A DNA stretch of 64,000 nt from Volutella citrinella. Its lineage: Eukaryota > Ascomycota > Sordariomycetes > Hypocreales > Nectriaceae. The stretch is from contig JAWZSP010000004.1 of assembly GCA_034401135.1 (NCBI GenBank), positions 496,001 to 560,000 on the forward strand, read 5' to 3'. A program made the translations under genes and the position numbers. The notes under the pieces were generated by a model. It did not search any database, had not been told where the DNA came from, and saw only the letters and a program-made list of their open reading frames with translations. Shown in pieces: positions 32,805-45,045 of the stretch (position 1 is the first letter of the stretch; each line of letters opens with the position of its first letter).

Positions 32805-35030
32805 ATGGACTCTCCCGCACAGCCCACCCGCGCGAAACCCAAGGGCAAGTCTCGCCTGCACAAGGGCTACTCTCACAACGGCTGCTCAAGATGCAAGGGC
32901 CAGCGCGTAAGTCCTTCACTTCACTTCACTTCACTTCACTTCACTTCATTTCACTTCACTTCACTTCACTTGCCAGCATGTTGCCATCACTCTGTGCTAA
33001 CACAACACAAGGTCCGATGCGACGAGCAGAAGCCAGAATGCGGGCGGTGCACCCGAGCCGGCGTGCAATGCCCCGGATACAACCAGGACTTGCGCTGGTC
33101 GACCAAGTATGAGGTCTATCTGCCTGACGCGCAAAAGAAACCAAGGCAAAGAAAGGTAGCCAGGGCTCACAATGCCCGATCAACTACTTCGATCCAGTTC
33201 GCAGAGCTCCAGACACCCAGCCAGCGGTCCTCCCAGACTCCTCCTCGGCATCAGGACACGGCTCTCTCTCAGGCGCAGATGGAAGAGAATGGCGACGAAA
33301 TATCCGACATGTTGTTTGAGAGTGTGCTTCCAGACATGCCCGATGTTCTGGGCTATTCTGATCTACCTGACCTCTTTGACGTCAGCACATCTTTTGAGGG
33401 CTTGGGGGCAGCCTTTTTACTTCCTGAGCTTTGCTCAACGCCTACAACCCAAGAAGCAAGCCAACGACTCAGCGCCGAGTTGTCAGATACCTGGATTGAA
33501 CAGCATGGGCCACCCTCGGATGCTCCACAGTCCCCGGTCGTCGCTCTGCCAGTCCAGCAGCCACCGCCGAGCAAGAACACGGAGCTGCTTCAAGTTGTTC
33601 GAGAATTCCCACGCTCCATCGCGCAGAGGACGAGAATCATATCGCCATCCAAGTCTCTCAACGACCCCGCAACCATCCTCGTCGAGCTTTACTTCAAAGA
33701 AACAGCTCAGCTTTTCTCGTGCTACGACAGCACCATGAACCCTTTCCGGACAACAGTGTCTCGGCTCTGGGTCTCGTCGCCCCTCCTCAACCGCACTCTC
33801 CAGAGCATGGCCGCCGCAAGCCTTGTCGAAGACTTCCCACAACTCGGGGCTCTCGGCAAGAAGCTTCGCAACGAGGCGATCAAGATGCTGGAGAATGATA
33901 CTGGTTCCACGTCAGATTCATTGCTTGCCATGCTCATGCTGGGAGGTTCGGCCAGCTGGCATGATCCTCGCGACCTTGGGCTGGAATTCTTCAATCGAAT
34001 TCGGAGGAAGCTGGCATCGCTACCAGCACGCTCGGGCGAGCAACAGGGCATCGATTACCATTTCTTCCATCAATCCATGACGTATTGGGAGATGTTGCTG
34101 TCCTACGTGGCTGAGAACGACGAGCTTGACATTGATGAGAAGTTTCATCTGCAAGACGGTTGTATCCCTCCCAGCTTTGCGCCGCACCCATGGACCGGGT
34201 TTGCACGAGATACACAGCATGCGCTGCAGCAGGTTGGCAGGCTGATCCGAAGACAAAGGAAGCTTGCCTTTTCTCATCGCTTCACGTCGTATGCGCATAT
34301 TGAACGACTCCAGAGAGACATCGCGATAGCCAGCGATCTGGAGCAGTTCCTTCTCAACTTAACACACCCAGCTGAAGTGACAGTCCTCGACCCAGAGGAC
34401 AGAAACACGCCTGTGTGGCACCTTTTAACACTCGCCGAGGCGTACCGCTCCACGGGCTTGATCCAGCTGTACCACATCTTCTCCGACCTCTTGGATCGCC
34501 GTCTAGCGCAGGAGGGCCTCATCTGCCAAGATGCAAACTACGAGGGCAGCTCGGCGGCCAGTTGCTCCGACAGCCAGCTACGGACCGAGTGGCTAACGGC
34601 GTACGCCGTCCAAGTGCTGGATCTGATGAAGACGATTCCTCTCGAGTCGGGCACCCGCGATTTCCAGCCATTTATTCTCGTCTCACTGAGCAGCGAACTC
34701 AGAACGCCATGGCCTACCCAAGACGCTCCCAGCATTGAATCGGAACCAAGTGCCGCCGACCAGATCTCGGGCCTCAATGCGCAAAGCATCGAAGTCCTAA
34801 GGATGCGCCACTTTGTCAAGAGTCGACTCAACTCCTTCCTGCACATCATCCCACCAAATCCTATTCGAGTTTGCCTCGACATTGTGAGTACGACGTGGAA
34901 GGAGATGGATGAGAAGGCCAGGGCGACAGTCAGCCTCGGGGAGAGTAGGGATGATTTTTACCAAGAGCAAGAGGATGTGTACTGGATGGATGTCATGATA
35001 AAGAATGGCTGGGAGACCACCATGGCTTAG
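32805..35030 (+). CDS. Zn2Cys6 fungal transcription factor
   Basis: Two exons, 32805-32906 and 33012-35030; 706 residues. The zinc cluster spans the splice: Cys27, 30, 37, 44, 47 and 54 with CX2CX6CX6CX2CX6C spacing, the Gal4-type binuclear cluster that binds CGG half-sites. It is followed by a basic linker (KKPRQRKVARAHNARS) and, from about 250 on, a long alpha-helical region like the fungal-specific regulatory domain (ETAQLFSCYDSTMNPFRTTV, then LLNRTLQSMAAASLVEDFPQ). It is likely the pathway regulator of the adjoining esterase, P450 and permease; that is an inference from position. The intron (105 nt) contains a pentanucleotide microsatellite and has no in-frame stop, so an unspliced reading would also be open (741 residues) with the cluster disrupted. 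Confidence 0.9.
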   Translation: MDSPAQPTRAKPKGKSRLHKGYSHNGCSRCKGQRVSPSLHFTSLHFTSFHFTSLHLPACCHHSVLTQHKVRCDEQKPECGRCTRAGVQCPGYNQDLRWSTKYEVYLPDAQKKPRQRKVARAHNARSTTSIQFAELQTPSQRSSQTPPRHQDTALSQAQMEENGDEISDMLFESVLPDMPDVLGYSDLPDLFDVSTSFEGLGAAFLLPELCSTPTTQEASQRLSAELSDTWIEQHGPPSDAPQSPVVALPVQQPPPSKNTELLQVVREFPRSIAQRTRIISPSKSLNDPATILVELYFKETAQLFSCYDSTMNPFRTTVSRLWVSSPLLNRTLQSMAAASLVEDFPQLGALGKKLRNEAIKMLENDTGSTSDSLLAMLMLGGSASWHDPRDLGLEFFNRIRRKLASLPARSGEQQGIDYHFFHQSMTYWEMLLSYVAENDELDIDEKFHLQDGCIPPSFAPHPWTGFARDTQHALQQVGRLIRRQRKLAFSHRFTSYAHIERLQRDIAIASDLEQFLLNLTHPAEVTVLDPEDRNTPVWHLLTLAEAYRSTGLIQLYHIFSDLLDRRLAQEGLICQDANYEGSSAASCSDSQLRTEWLTAYAVQVLDLMKTIPLESGTRDFQPFILVSLSSELRTPWPTQDAPSIESEPSAADQISGLNAQSIEVLRMRHFVKSRLNSFLHIIPPNPIRVCLDIVSTTWKEMDEKARATVSLGESRDDFYQEQEDVYWMDVMIKNGWETTMA
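32914..32968 (+). repeat. (CTTCA)11 pentanucleotide microsatellite in an intron
   Basis: Eleven units, one with a C to T change, filling most of the 105-nt intron that splits the zinc cluster of the regulator gene. Confidence 0.95.
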
Positions 35031-35553
35031 GTTTACAGTCAGATTGGCAGAAACAGCTCAAATTTTGTACAACTCTTTGATGTGGCCATGTTTGTAACTG
35101 CCCATCAAATAGTGTGCAGTATAACTCTAGCTGAATATCAGACCAAATTCTTCCTCTAGTATTAAAGTCCAGCTCTGACTGTCATTAGCCCCATACAGTG
35201 CTCACAGGAAAATCGATCCAGATACTGAGTATTTTGATACAATCACTGGAAAATATACCACACTTCTTTAATAAAGCCGTGAGGCTTTGTACGGCACAGA
35301 CTTCTCGAATTATTATCCATTTTATAAACCCGTGACCATGGATGACAGGGTACATGGCGGCGGCTGCTCCAAAGTCTAGGGTGGCAAGTTGCCCGTCTTG
35401 ACCGAGCGCCACCGAGCATCGCAGATATAGCCGGGGTTCTGCCGTGGTGAGAGGGGCGACCTTGGCTCCGGAACTTTTTTAGGCCTTCAACTTGGCCATC
35501 GCGCCTCGCATCGCCAAATTGCACCTGCGCTCACGCAGGACTTTTGCTGCACC
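35031..35553. other. Intergenic, regulator 3' end and PRP22 promoter
   Basis: 523 bp; the first half is A/T-rich (3' UTR-like), the second half is GC-richer with no TATA box, in keeping with a housekeeping promoter. No gene is visible. Confidence 0.6.
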
Positions 35554-38500
35554 ATGGACGACCTGTTGAACCTCGAGCTCCTCTCGCTCGTCTCAAAGGT
35601 CACGTCGGAACTGCAGAATCACGTCGGCATCAACGACAAGACCCTCGCCGAGTTCCTCATCGCCCAGCGACTAGAATGCAAGACCACCGACGACTTCCGC
35701 AAGAAGCTTGCCGGCATTGGCGCAGACTTCCCGCCCAGTTTGGTTGACAGCTTGGACCGCCTGGTGCTTGCTATGCACCCCAAGTTCAAGGGCAAGAATG
35801 GCGTACCAGCAGACGAAGAGCACCACCACACGCGGACTCTCGAGGAGAAGGAGAAGGTGTTCAGCGGCCTGGCGCTCCCAGACAAGGAACCTGCGACGGA
35901 TGGTGTAGATGCCATCGACGATACCCTGGCGCTTCTAGAAGGGCTGGAAGGAAAGGCCAGAAAAGAGAAGCCGGCTCGGAAGCGTAGCCGCAGCCCAGAC
36001 GACGGCGACGATCACAAGGAATCCCGACGACGCAGACGCGACCGATCTCGCTCGAGAGAACGACGCAAGCGAGACAAGTACCGCTCGAGATCACGGTCGC
36101 AAGACCGAGGCGACGAAGACTGGCGCGATGGCTATCGCGACAAGAACAAAGACCGTCGAGGGCGCCGGCGATACGACGACGATCAGGACGACCGGTTCAA
36201 CAGGGTGCCAGAGCAACACCTCGACGATGCGCCCGAGCTCAACAAAGTGTACGAAGGCCATGTGACGGGCTTAAAGGACTTTGGAGCCTTTGTAAACATC
36301 CACAACGTCAAGGGCAAAGTCGATGGACTGGTTCACGTCTCCCGCATGTCCGCCGGTCAACGCGTGAACCACCCTTCCGACTTGGTTTCGCGCGGACAGC
36401 AGGTGTGGGTCAAGGTCACCAGCATCGAAGGAAGCAGGATAGGACTTTCGATGAAGGATGTCGACCAAGAGAGCGGCAGGGATTTGGAACCACAGGCCCG
36501 TCTCACCTCTGGTGCCAACATGGAGGCCCTGGGAGGAGGCGGCCGCAACGGATACATGGACGACACAGCGGGCATGCCGCGGGACTCTCTGGGCCCGCCG
36601 CGTCGGCAGAAGAAGCGAATGACGTCGCCCGAGCGATGGGAAATTAGGCAGTTGATCGCATCGGGCGTGGCAAAGGCGTCCGACTACCCGGATCTGGAGG
36701 AAGACTACAACGCAACCCTGCGCGGAGACGGCGAAATGGAGTTGGAAGAGGAGGTCGATATCGAAGTGCGCGAGGAAGAGCCTCCTTTCCTCGCTGGCCA
36801 GACGAAACAGTCCCTGGAGCTCTCCCCTATCCGAGTTGTCAAGGCTCCTGACGGCTCCATGAACCGAGCCGCCATGTCAGGCACATCCTTGGCAAAGGAA
36901 CGCAAGGAGCTGAAGCAGCAGGAGGCAAACGCGGCTAAGCAGGACGAGCCCAAGGAGAATCTGTCGTCGCAATGGCAAGATCCCATGGCGGATCCCAACG
37001 CCCGAAAGTTTGCGAGCGACCTGAGAAGTGCGAGGGCGAACCAGCCCGAGGACGTTCCAGAGTGGAAGAAGGCCGTCATACCCAAGGCGGCACCGGGCAT
37101 CAAGCGCACCAATTTGAGTATCAAAGAACAGCGAGAGTCCTTGCCGGTGTTTGTGTTCCGCAACCAACTCATCAAGGCTGTCCGCGAGAACCAGATCCTC
37201 ATCGTCGTCGGCGAGACGGGATCCGGCAAGACCACACAGCTTACGCAGTACCTGGCCGAAGCTGGGTTTGCCGACACAGGCATCATTGGTTGCACACAAC
37301 CCCGACGAGTGGCAGCCATGTCCGTGGCCAAGCGTGTCGCTGAGGAGGTCGGCTGCAAGTTGGGAGAAGAGGTTGGATATACCATCCGTTTCGAAGACTT
37401 TACCAGCCCATCGACAAGAATCAAGTATATGACGGACGGTATGCTTCAGCGTGAAATTCTGGTTGACCCGGATCTGAAGCGCTACTCGGCTATTATGCTG
37501 GACGAGGCCCACGAGCGCACCATCTCGACGGACGTGCTCTTCGCGCTGCTGAAGAAATCGCTGAAGCGCCGGCCTGACCTGAAGATCATCGTCACCTCTG
37601 CCACGCTCGACGCCGACAAATTCTCTTCCTACTTTAATGAGTGTCCCATCTTTACCATCCCGGGACGAACATTCCCTGTCGAAATTCTGTACTCCAGGGA
37701 GCCCGAGTCGGATTACTTGGACACAGCCCTAGTCACTGTCATGCAAATCCACCTGACCGAGCCCAAGGGCGATATCCTTCTCTTCTTGACGGGCCAGGAG
37801 GAAATCGACACGGCTTGCGAAATCCTCTTTGAGCGGATGAAGGCCCTAGGCCCAAATGTACCGGACCTCCTCATTCTTCCCGTTTATGCCAACCTTCCGA
37901 CTGAGATGCAGAGTCGTATCTTTGACCCTGCGCCAGCTGGAAGCCGCAAGGTCGTCATCGCGACCAACATTGCGGAAACGTCTATCACGATTGACGAAAT
38001 TTACTACGTGGTTGATCCCGGCTTCGTCAAGCAAAACGCGTACGACCCCAAGTTGGGCATGGACTCATTGGTCGTCACGCCTATTTCGCAGGCCCAGGCC
38101 AACCAGAGAGCTGGACGAGCTGGACGAACGGGTCCTGGCAAGTGTTTCCGTCTCTATACAGAGGCAGCCTACCAGTCGGAAATGCTTCCTACCACAATCC
38201 CCGAGATCCAGCGCCAGAACCTGTCGCACACCATCCTGATGCTAAAGGCCATGGGTATCAACGACTTGTTGCACTTTGACTTCATGGATCCGCCACCCAT
38301 CAACACCATGCTGACGGCTCTGGAGGAACTCTACGCTCTCAGTGCCCTGGACGACGAGGGTCTGCTGACCCGGCTGGGTCGAAAAATGGCCGACTTCCCC
38401 ATGGAGCCCTCACTGGCCAAGGTCCTGATCGCTGCCATTGACCTCAAGTGCTCAGACGAAATGCTGAGCATCGTGGCCATGCTCAACCAGACGACGGTCT

Positions 38501-39141
38501 TCTACCGTCCCAAGGAGAAGCAGTCGCAGGCGGACCAGAAGAAGGCCAAGTTCCACGACCCGCACGGCGACCACCTGACGCTGCTCAACGTCTTCAACTC
38601 GTGGAAGCACAGCGGCTTCTCAGCGCCGTGGTGCTTCGAAAACTTCATCCAGGCTCGGTCGATGCGGCGCGCCAAGGACGTGCGCGAGCAGCTGGTCAAG
38701 ATCATGGACCGGTACAGGCACCCGGTGGTGTCGTGCGGCCGCGACACCAACAAGGTGCGACAGGCGCTCTGCTCGGGCTTCTTCCGCAACGCGGCGCGCA
38801 AGGACCCGCAGGAGGGCTACAAGACGCTCATCGAGGGCACGCCCGTGTACCTGCACCCGAGCTCGGCGCTGTTTGGCAAGCAGGCCGAGTGGGTCATCTA
38901 CCACACGCTGGTGCTGACGACCAAGGAGTACATGCACTGCACCACCAGCATCGAGCCCAAGTGGCTCGTCGACGCCGCCCCGACCTTCTTCAAGGTGGCC
39001 CCGACGGACCGCCTAAGCAAGCGCAAGAAGGCCGAGCGCATCCAGCCCCTACACAACAAGTTTGCCGGCGAGGACGACTGGCGTCTCAGTGCGCAACGCA
39101 AGGGCGGCAGGGGTGGTGGCGGTGGCGGGACCTGGGGTTGA
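35554..39141 (+). CDS. PRP22: Spliceosomal DEAH-box ATP-dependent RNA helicase Prp22
   Basis: Intronless, 1195 residues, the usual length for Prp22/DHX8. The N-terminal helical domain ([20 protein letters not shown]) is followed by an RS/RD-rich stretch (about 145-215) and an S1 RNA-binding domain (about 229-306, [16 protein letters not shown]...GLVHVSRMS); the S1 domain sets Prp22 apart from Prp2, Prp16 and Prp43. Helicase motifs: [10 protein letters not shown] at about 553, DEAH at 650, SAT at about 682, [10 protein letters not shown], and [12 protein letters not shown] at about 851, then the HA2 and OB-fold domains and a Gly-rich end. It acts in the nucleus in the second splicing step and releases mature mRNA from the spliceosome. 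It marks the right border of the accessory segment. Confidence 0.97.
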   Translation: MDDLLNLELLSLVSKVTSELQNHVGINDKTLAEFLIAQRLECKTTDDFRKKLAGIGADFPPSLVDSLDRLVLAMHPKFKGKNGVPADEEHHHTRTLEEKEKVFSGLALPDKEPATDGVDAIDDTLALLEGLEGKARKEKPARKRSRSPDDGDDHKESRRRRRDRSRSRERRKRDKYRSRSRSQDRGDEDWRDGYRDKNKDRRGRRRYDDDQDDRFNRVPEQHLDDAPELNKVYEGHVTGLKDFGAFVNIHNVKGKVDGLVHVSRMSAGQRVNHPSDLVSRGQQVWVKVTSIEGSRIGLSMKDVDQESGRDLEPQARLTSGANMEALGGGGRNGYMDDTAGMPRDSLGPPRRQKKRMTSPERWEIRQLIASGVAKASDYPDLEEDYNATLRGDGEMELEEEVDIEVREEEPPFLAGQTKQSLELSPIRVVKAPDGSMNRAAMSGTSLAKERKELKQQEANAAKQDEPKENLSSQWQDPMADPNARKFASDLRSARANQPEDVPEWKKAVIPKAAPGIKRTNLSIKEQRESLPVFVFRNQLIKAVRENQILIVVGETGSGKTTQLTQYLAEAGFADTGIIGCTQPRRVAAMSVAKRVAEEVGCKLGEEVGYTIRFEDFTSPSTRIKYMTDGMLQREILVDPDLKRYSAIMLDEAHERTISTDVLFALLKKSLKRRPDLKIIVTSATLDADKFSSYFNECPIFTIPGRTFPVEILYSREPESDYLDTALVTVMQIHLTEPKGDILLFLTGQEEIDTACEILFERMKALGPNVPDLLILPVYANLPTEMQSRIFDPAPAGSRKVVIATNIAETSITIDEIYYVVDPGFVKQNAYDPKLGMDSLVVTPISQAQANQRAGRAGRTGPGKCFRLYTEAAYQSEMLPTTIPEIQRQNLSHTILMLKAMGINDLLHFDFMDPPPINTMLTALEELYALSALDDEGLLTRLGRKMADFPMEPSLAKVLIAAIDLKCSDEMLSIVAMLNQTTVFYRPKEKQSQADQKKAKFHDPHGDHLTLLNVFNSWKHSGFSAPWCFENFIQARSMRRAKDVREQLVKIMDRYRHPVVSCGRDTNKVRQALCSGFFRNAARKDPQEGYKTLIEGTPVYLHPSSALFGKQAEWVIYHTLVLTTKEYMHCTTSIEPKWLVDAAPTFFKVAPTDRLSKRKKAERIQPLHNKFAGEDDWRLSAQRKGGRGGGGGGTWG

Positions 39142-39521
39142 TTGGGCCGGTCGTGAGACTGGCTGGCTGGGGGTGGGAGCGGTTTACAATGTGTATGAGT
39201 CGCATGTGGTTATGCTAGGAGTTTGGAGTTTTGACTGGCGATGGATCATGTGCCATATGCGCCATGCGTCTGGACATGGGATGAGCAATATGCTTTGCGC
39301 AATGCCTGGGCTGCTCGACATGAGTTGTGATTTCACTTGATAAATTGCATAGAGTAAAAATGCGTATCCAAACAATTTAGAACCATTGTCTAACCCGCTT
39401 TCGACATTCATCATCATCATCATCATTATCATGAAATAACACCTTGCCTTTCCGCATGACTCCCCTTCCCAATTTTGTCTCCAATGATCTTCCACCGAAC
39501 CCTGGTGGCCTCAAAACTCGA
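39142..39521. other. Convergent 3' intergenic region
   Basis: 380 bp between the stops of PRP22 and the ankyrin gene, including a CAT/ATC trinucleotide run at 39409-39429. No gene is visible. Confidence 0.6.
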
Positions 39522-42500
39522 CTATTCTAGCAGTGTGGCGGGAACGACCTGGCCGCTCAAGCCTCTACGCAGAGCCGCGCTTCGGCTCATGTGCTCGAGC
39601 TGGTCGACAGTAGAGAAGCAGTGTCGCTTGCCTTGCGGTCCCTCAGTGCCATTCGTTCTGTAAGCCGCCGTCCTGGGCCCCGACCACGGCCGGACTGATG
39701 AATCGGAGCCCGGCCCGTCGGCTGCCCAACATATACGGCCCTGGTCCTGGAACCTGCCGACCAGCAGCCAGCGCACAGTCTTGGGGTGCGGCCGCGCCTT
39801 GTCAGTGGCCGACCTCACGACCGTCTCGCCGCTGCGCTCTCTGCCTAGGTACGCCAGTCTGGCGCCTCGCCGGACCAGGATCTTGACCGACTCGAGGGCG
39901 CCGAGATACGCGGCAAACATGAGGGCCGAGCCCTCGCTGGAGCACTCCGACTCGAAGTCGAGGCCAAAGTCCATCATCACGTACAGGGCCTCCCAGTCCC
40001 CGTTGCGGATGGCCGAGCACGCCAGGTTGGGCCCTTGCCATTCCTTGTTGATAGCCTTGGCGCGGCATTCTGGCGGGAAGCGGCGTAGGATCATCTTGAG
40101 GCGCTTTACGGGGTCGGATCCGCCCCTGTTGTTGAGCACGCTGTTGAGGACCGGCGGCGACTGGTCTGCCAGCCGGTAGAAGTCGAAGTCGGTGTTGAGA
40201 GCAAACGTCCTGATGTGAGGGTCCGACGCGATCATCCTCCCCGCGAAGCTGCCCCTTCCCAGGCTGACCTTGTGGGGGTCGAGCCCCAGGGCGAATATCT
40301 CGAGCAGGTTCTCCGCATCGCGTCTCCTCCACGGGAAACGGTCACACCAGTCGCCCCAGCTCGAGGGGTCGGCCCCGTGCTCGATTAGACACCGAGCAAT
40401 CACAGGCTGGTCTGTGGCAAGGCACAATGGGCTAGCCATTTCCCTGTCTCGAGCATTGGTGTCAGCACCAAACTCGCACAAGGCTCTGACGACGTATTCA
40501 TCAGCACTGTTCACTGCATAGTGGAGGGGCGTGTGCAGGTTCTCGTCTCGGGCGTTGACATCTGCTCCGGCCATCAACAAGCGGTTGAGGATCTTCAGGA
40601 ACGGCTTGCACGGCTTCGGCCGCTTAACATCCATGTACGGCGTATCGATGAGGGACGACATCGCAGTCGCTCCGCAGCCCTTGTGAAAGGATTGGGGTGT
40701 GGTGTGGCAGGGCAGCCTCAGGGCTACTCGCAGCACCTTTGTTCTCGCCGTTGCCGAAGAATCTCCATCATACCACCCCGTCATACCGGCTTCTTGCATG
40801 AGTTCCCTGTGGCAAACTTGTCAATATGTGCGTGGGTGACATGCTTGCTCCATATCATCGCATCGGATCGGTATCTTACCAGTATTTGGTGGCGTTCACC
40901 TCCAGGTGTGTCAACAAGATGTCAAACAGTTGCTCCCAGAGATCCATCTCATCTTGCGTGAAGGCGGCCGCCTTTGCCAGGATATGCAAGGGCGAGTACG
41001 TCATCTTTAGCCACAGGACTCCCTTGGCGAGGTAGGCATCCAAGCATTTCTGCAGCAGCGCGATGATGCTCTCGAATGTCGTGTGTAACCCGAGATCGAT
41101 CTTCTCCCGAACGGCCCTAAGGGCGAAGAGCATGACGTTGAACCCATTAGGCCAGTGTTCGTCACAACTGGCACTGAAGCCGCAAATATCCAGCTCGACC
41201 AGCTCCACTAGTAAGCCCACATGGTCGTGGATGGCTGCGAAGCTCAGCAGAGTGCAAGACTCGCATGGTAGGATGGCTGAAGCAAGGTCATCTTTGGAAA
41301 GGTATTCAAGCAGCGTGGAGAATATTGCCGCGTCGTCTGCAACGTCTTTTGTCAAGAGGCTCTCGATAATGGTTCCCAGTTTACGGGGATCGGGCTTTAT
41401 GAAAGGAGAAAACGGATCTGCTCCGAGGGATCCCTCAACAAGATTCTGGATGACCATCGTTGGGACGGGCTTGTGTGGGGTCATCAACTTGATAGCCGGG
41501 CCGTCGAACTGGACATTGACGCCTTTTTCGAGGAGAAACAGGGCTGCATCTTGGTTCGGCCAGCGACTGGCAAGAAAGAGAGGCGTAGACCTAGTCCAGT
41601 CCAGGGCCTCCATATCCGCACCATGGTAGTAAAGCAGTTTCACACACTCCAGTGATAGCGATTTGATAGCCAGGTGAATGGGTGGGAAGCCGTTCCTCGC
41701 CGTAGTCTTGTTTATAAGGTTGGCATCGACATATGGGCCGTTCAGCAGAACTTGCATCACCTGGTGATGCCCTCGAGACGCCGCCATCTGCACAAGAGAA
41801 TACGTAGGGATGTCGGGCCGGTCGTAGACAAAGCTCCAGTCGAAATTCCGACCAACCAGGTCGATAAGCCTCACAAAGATCTCCACGCGTCCCATCTCGA
41901 CGGCTGCCATGACGGCGTTGTAGCCAAAGGGGCCAAAACCAGGGCTGGCGCCATGGGCAATTAATACCTCCGCAAGGTCGACTCGGCCGCGGCGAATGGC
42001 CTCGGCAAACAGGGATTGAGGATATGACGGTTTATTCGCCGACTGGACGATTTGATTGGCGTCAAAACCTTGCTGTAGGAGAATGTCCAGCTCATCGGCG
42101 GCCTCGAAACTGATGGGCGCATTCAGGATAATCTCGGCAAGTTGTGGCCCCCGATCCCTCACGTAGCGGCGGCCTGCTCTCTCAACAAGGTTCCTCAGGA
42201 CCAACTTGTGAACATGGCCGTTTTCTAGTAAGGCTTCGATGACTGTCTTGTCATCCAGCTCGGGGAGGGGTACATGAACGACGGCGCCATTCTCGAGGAG
42301 ATGTTGCACAATGACAAACACCCCATCTTCAACCACCTGCGACATGAGCAGATAAGACGCTTCGAAGTTAGCATAGTAGCCAAGCATGTCGCGATGGGGC
42401 ACCGAGCTCATAATTGCGAGAGCCAGAGGGAGTGTCCAACGCTTCCATCTGAGGCGTCGGTTTGGAGGTTGGCCGACCGTGGCCAATCGCGAGATTCCCC

Positions 42501-45045
42501 ATTTACCCGTCTCCCTTTCATAGTTGGCGATGGCTCCTTTGCGATTCAGACAGCCGACAGCCATCACTAATGCCGTCAGCAAAAACTGCAACGACTCTTG
42601 AACAGGCTGGTCAGCAGGGTTGGAAACCAACGGCCCCATGTTATCGCAGAACCGTTCCCAGATGCCCCTGCCCTGATCATCCTTGGATTGCAGGACCTCT
42701 GGGGTCAGTAACAGGTCGTAAGCCGAGTCTGGGAGTTTCATGTTGCACGACGGATGCATCGTCTGTCCCGCGAATTGCGCCATCGTTTCGCGATTTCGGT
42801 GGCAAGTTTGAAGAAGGATTGTTTCTGCAGCTGTAAGGCCAGCTGAGTTTTGGATAGGCAGCCCGGCGGTCAGCTCCAGAACGCGCAACACAAGATCCTT
42901 AGTAGCAGACATGTTGAGGCGATGCAAAATATGCGCCCCTTCGAAATACAAGTCCGGCGGACCTGCTTCAAGGATGGCTTCCAGTAGGTCAAGCCTGCCC
43001 CATTCGACGGCACGGTGAAGCAGCATTGGTTTACTGATCAGCTCTGGTTTGTCCCGGTATTCCTCCAACAGGAGTACCGCCGCTTGAGGTTCGACATTGC
43101 TGGGGTTTCCGATTCTGAGCTTCAAGGTATCGATCCAGAGGAAGGCAGCATCAAGCGGGGTGTGCCCCGAGCTGTCTTGCATCAACAGGTTCCGTTCCTT
43201 ATGCTCATCATGCTTGGCCAGGAAACGAATGAATGGAACCTCATTGGTGTACGCAGCCATATGCCAGATGTTTCTGCCCTCATTGTCAACCTTTTCAGTC
43301 GAGGCCCCATGATGCTGGATTAAATATGCAAGGACAGGCGTCGATTCGGCAAGCATCAAGGGCGTCCGGCCATGTGAGTCTCTGGCTTCTAGGTCGCCGC
43401 CTAGGCGTATGAGTTGATCAATCATTTCCGTGTCACCGGTGTCTCCTCCAACAGTTAGGTGCAGCAGAGATTCCTGGGTATCCTCGTCGCCGTTAAGGAG
43501 GTTGGGGTTGAATCTCGGGTCTGCCAACAAGCGCCGAAACAGGAACTCGTCTTCCTCCACGACTGCCCCCCGCAGCAACTCATCAAATCGGGTGGCGGAA
43601 ATTGAGTCAACTTCTTCCTTCTCATCATGGTACACAAAGTCCAGACCCATTTCCGCAAATATCGCGCGCATTGTTTCGGCATAAGCCTCAAGCTCTGGTC
43701 CGTCGTCGCTGAGCTTGGCATCGTACAAGCAGGTCAATAGACGTGCAAAGTGGTGGTGTGCAGCCTGGTCGAGCTTCGAGACGTAGTCGCGACCTGCTTG
43801 CAAGACGACGAGATCCAGATCGGCATGGCGACTCACGGCGTTCTTGAAGACACGTTCGTCTCGGGTGAGCAGGGAAGTCCAAAATGCAGGACCTGTGAGA
43901 GTGACCTCCTCCGCATTCTTCCAGCGAAACTTATAGTGGAGGCTGGAGCCGAAATGGAGAAGACCCAAGATCGTCGATACCTGATTGCGACCACCGTGGT
44001 CATCCCGCAGAATGGAAGTCCAAGAGTCTGGCTCGGCGCGAATGGCGAGCACCTTGGGGCCCATCATGGCACAGAATAGTGGCGGCCCCAGTATGCTTGG
44101 TTGGTTCAAGTCAGCGCCTTGTTCAATGAGATGCTTGCAGACCTGGGGCATCCACAGAGCCGAGGCGAGGTGCAGCGGTGTGATGGTTTTGTCGCACAAG
44201 GCATCGGTGAGCTCCAAGAGAAGCCTGGACGACAATGCTGCCGCGCCGTACACCCGAGGGTATAATTCGCGAGCATACTCGAGGACCCAATGCACGAAAT
44301 TGTAATGTCCTGACGGACCGAAGAGATACAAGACATCGTCCTTCACATCATCCCAGAACGGCCCGAAGCGGAGTGGCCAGTTGGTTGAAGCCACCTGGTA
44401 CTGGGGGTTGTTCAGTCGGCGAGATTGCACCACAGCCGATTCTTTGACGAATTCTTCGGGCTCTCGGTTATGTTCATCCGAATTGATCAGCTTGAGCCAA
44501 GAAGACACGAGCTCAGCATTTACAGCGCCCCAGGCGGGCGCACTTGAACTAGTGCTTTGCAGCTGCTGCGCTTCGTCCCCTTGTTCTTTGGGAACGAGCG
44601 TCGGAAAAGGCTCTAAACTGAGGACGGATAGGTGCATAATGATGTCGTCCAAGGTATCAGATGACCCTATGATGAGAGCTATTTTGGAGCGGTAAGACAT
44701 GAGGGCCGACTTTGCTTCACGCAGACCACCAGGCGAAGCCATCGAGTACAGGGACCGGAGCGCCTCGAGCAGCATATCAATCCCATCCAGAAGTGAGAAT
44801 TCATTCTTCTCTTCTGGGACGATGAGCTCGCCTTGGCTGCCACCTCCGTCAAGCTCGGCCAGGAGCGTCTGCAGACTGTGAAGCAGCCCGCCCAAGAGCC
44901 GCAGCTCTACGACGACCGACCTGAGGCTGCTGGCGCATGGCGAGGATTTGGCCTTGGAGTACGCGCTGATTTCGGCGCACAGCTCAAATGTCGACTTGGA
45001 AAGTGCGGAATTCCTCGCTGCAAGTCGAGCAAAGGCGGCCGACAT
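39522..45045 (-). CDS. Giant ankyrin-repeat protein
   Basis: Two exons, 40880-45045 and 39522-40806, with a 73-nt intron (GTAAGA...CCACAG) splitting a Trp codon; 1816 residues. The open frame extends a little upstream of 45045, but without an ATG, so 45045 (MSAAFARLAARN) is used. The first 150 residues are helical and resemble N-terminal domains of fungal NLR-like proteins, yet there is no P-loop or NACHT/NB-ARC domain. Ankyrin-type units are scattered throughout, for example TPLHLASALWMPQVCKHLIE, GRTPLMLAESTPVLAYLIQH, PPIHLAIKSLSLECVKLLYY and, at the C-terminus, HTPLHYAVNSADEYVVRALC. Many repeats are degenerate, suggesting fast divergence. It may act as a scaffold or in non-self recognition; function unknown. 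No signal peptide or membrane span is evident. Confidence 0.85.

Noticed and set aside
32805..35030. Single uninterrupted 741-codon reading of the regulator
   Set aside because: Reads through a clear GTAAGT...AAG intron full of CTTCA repeats and breaks the zinc-cluster spacing; spliced model preferred, retention kept as a finding.
36705..37512. Long minus-strand frames inside PRP22
   Set aside because: Shadows of a GC3-rich helicase gene; no independent motifs.
40806..40876. Two separate ankyrin genes instead of one
   Set aside because: A consensus intron (GTAAGA...CCACAG, 73 nt) joins both frames in phase, and the second part lacks its own promoter-like gap.
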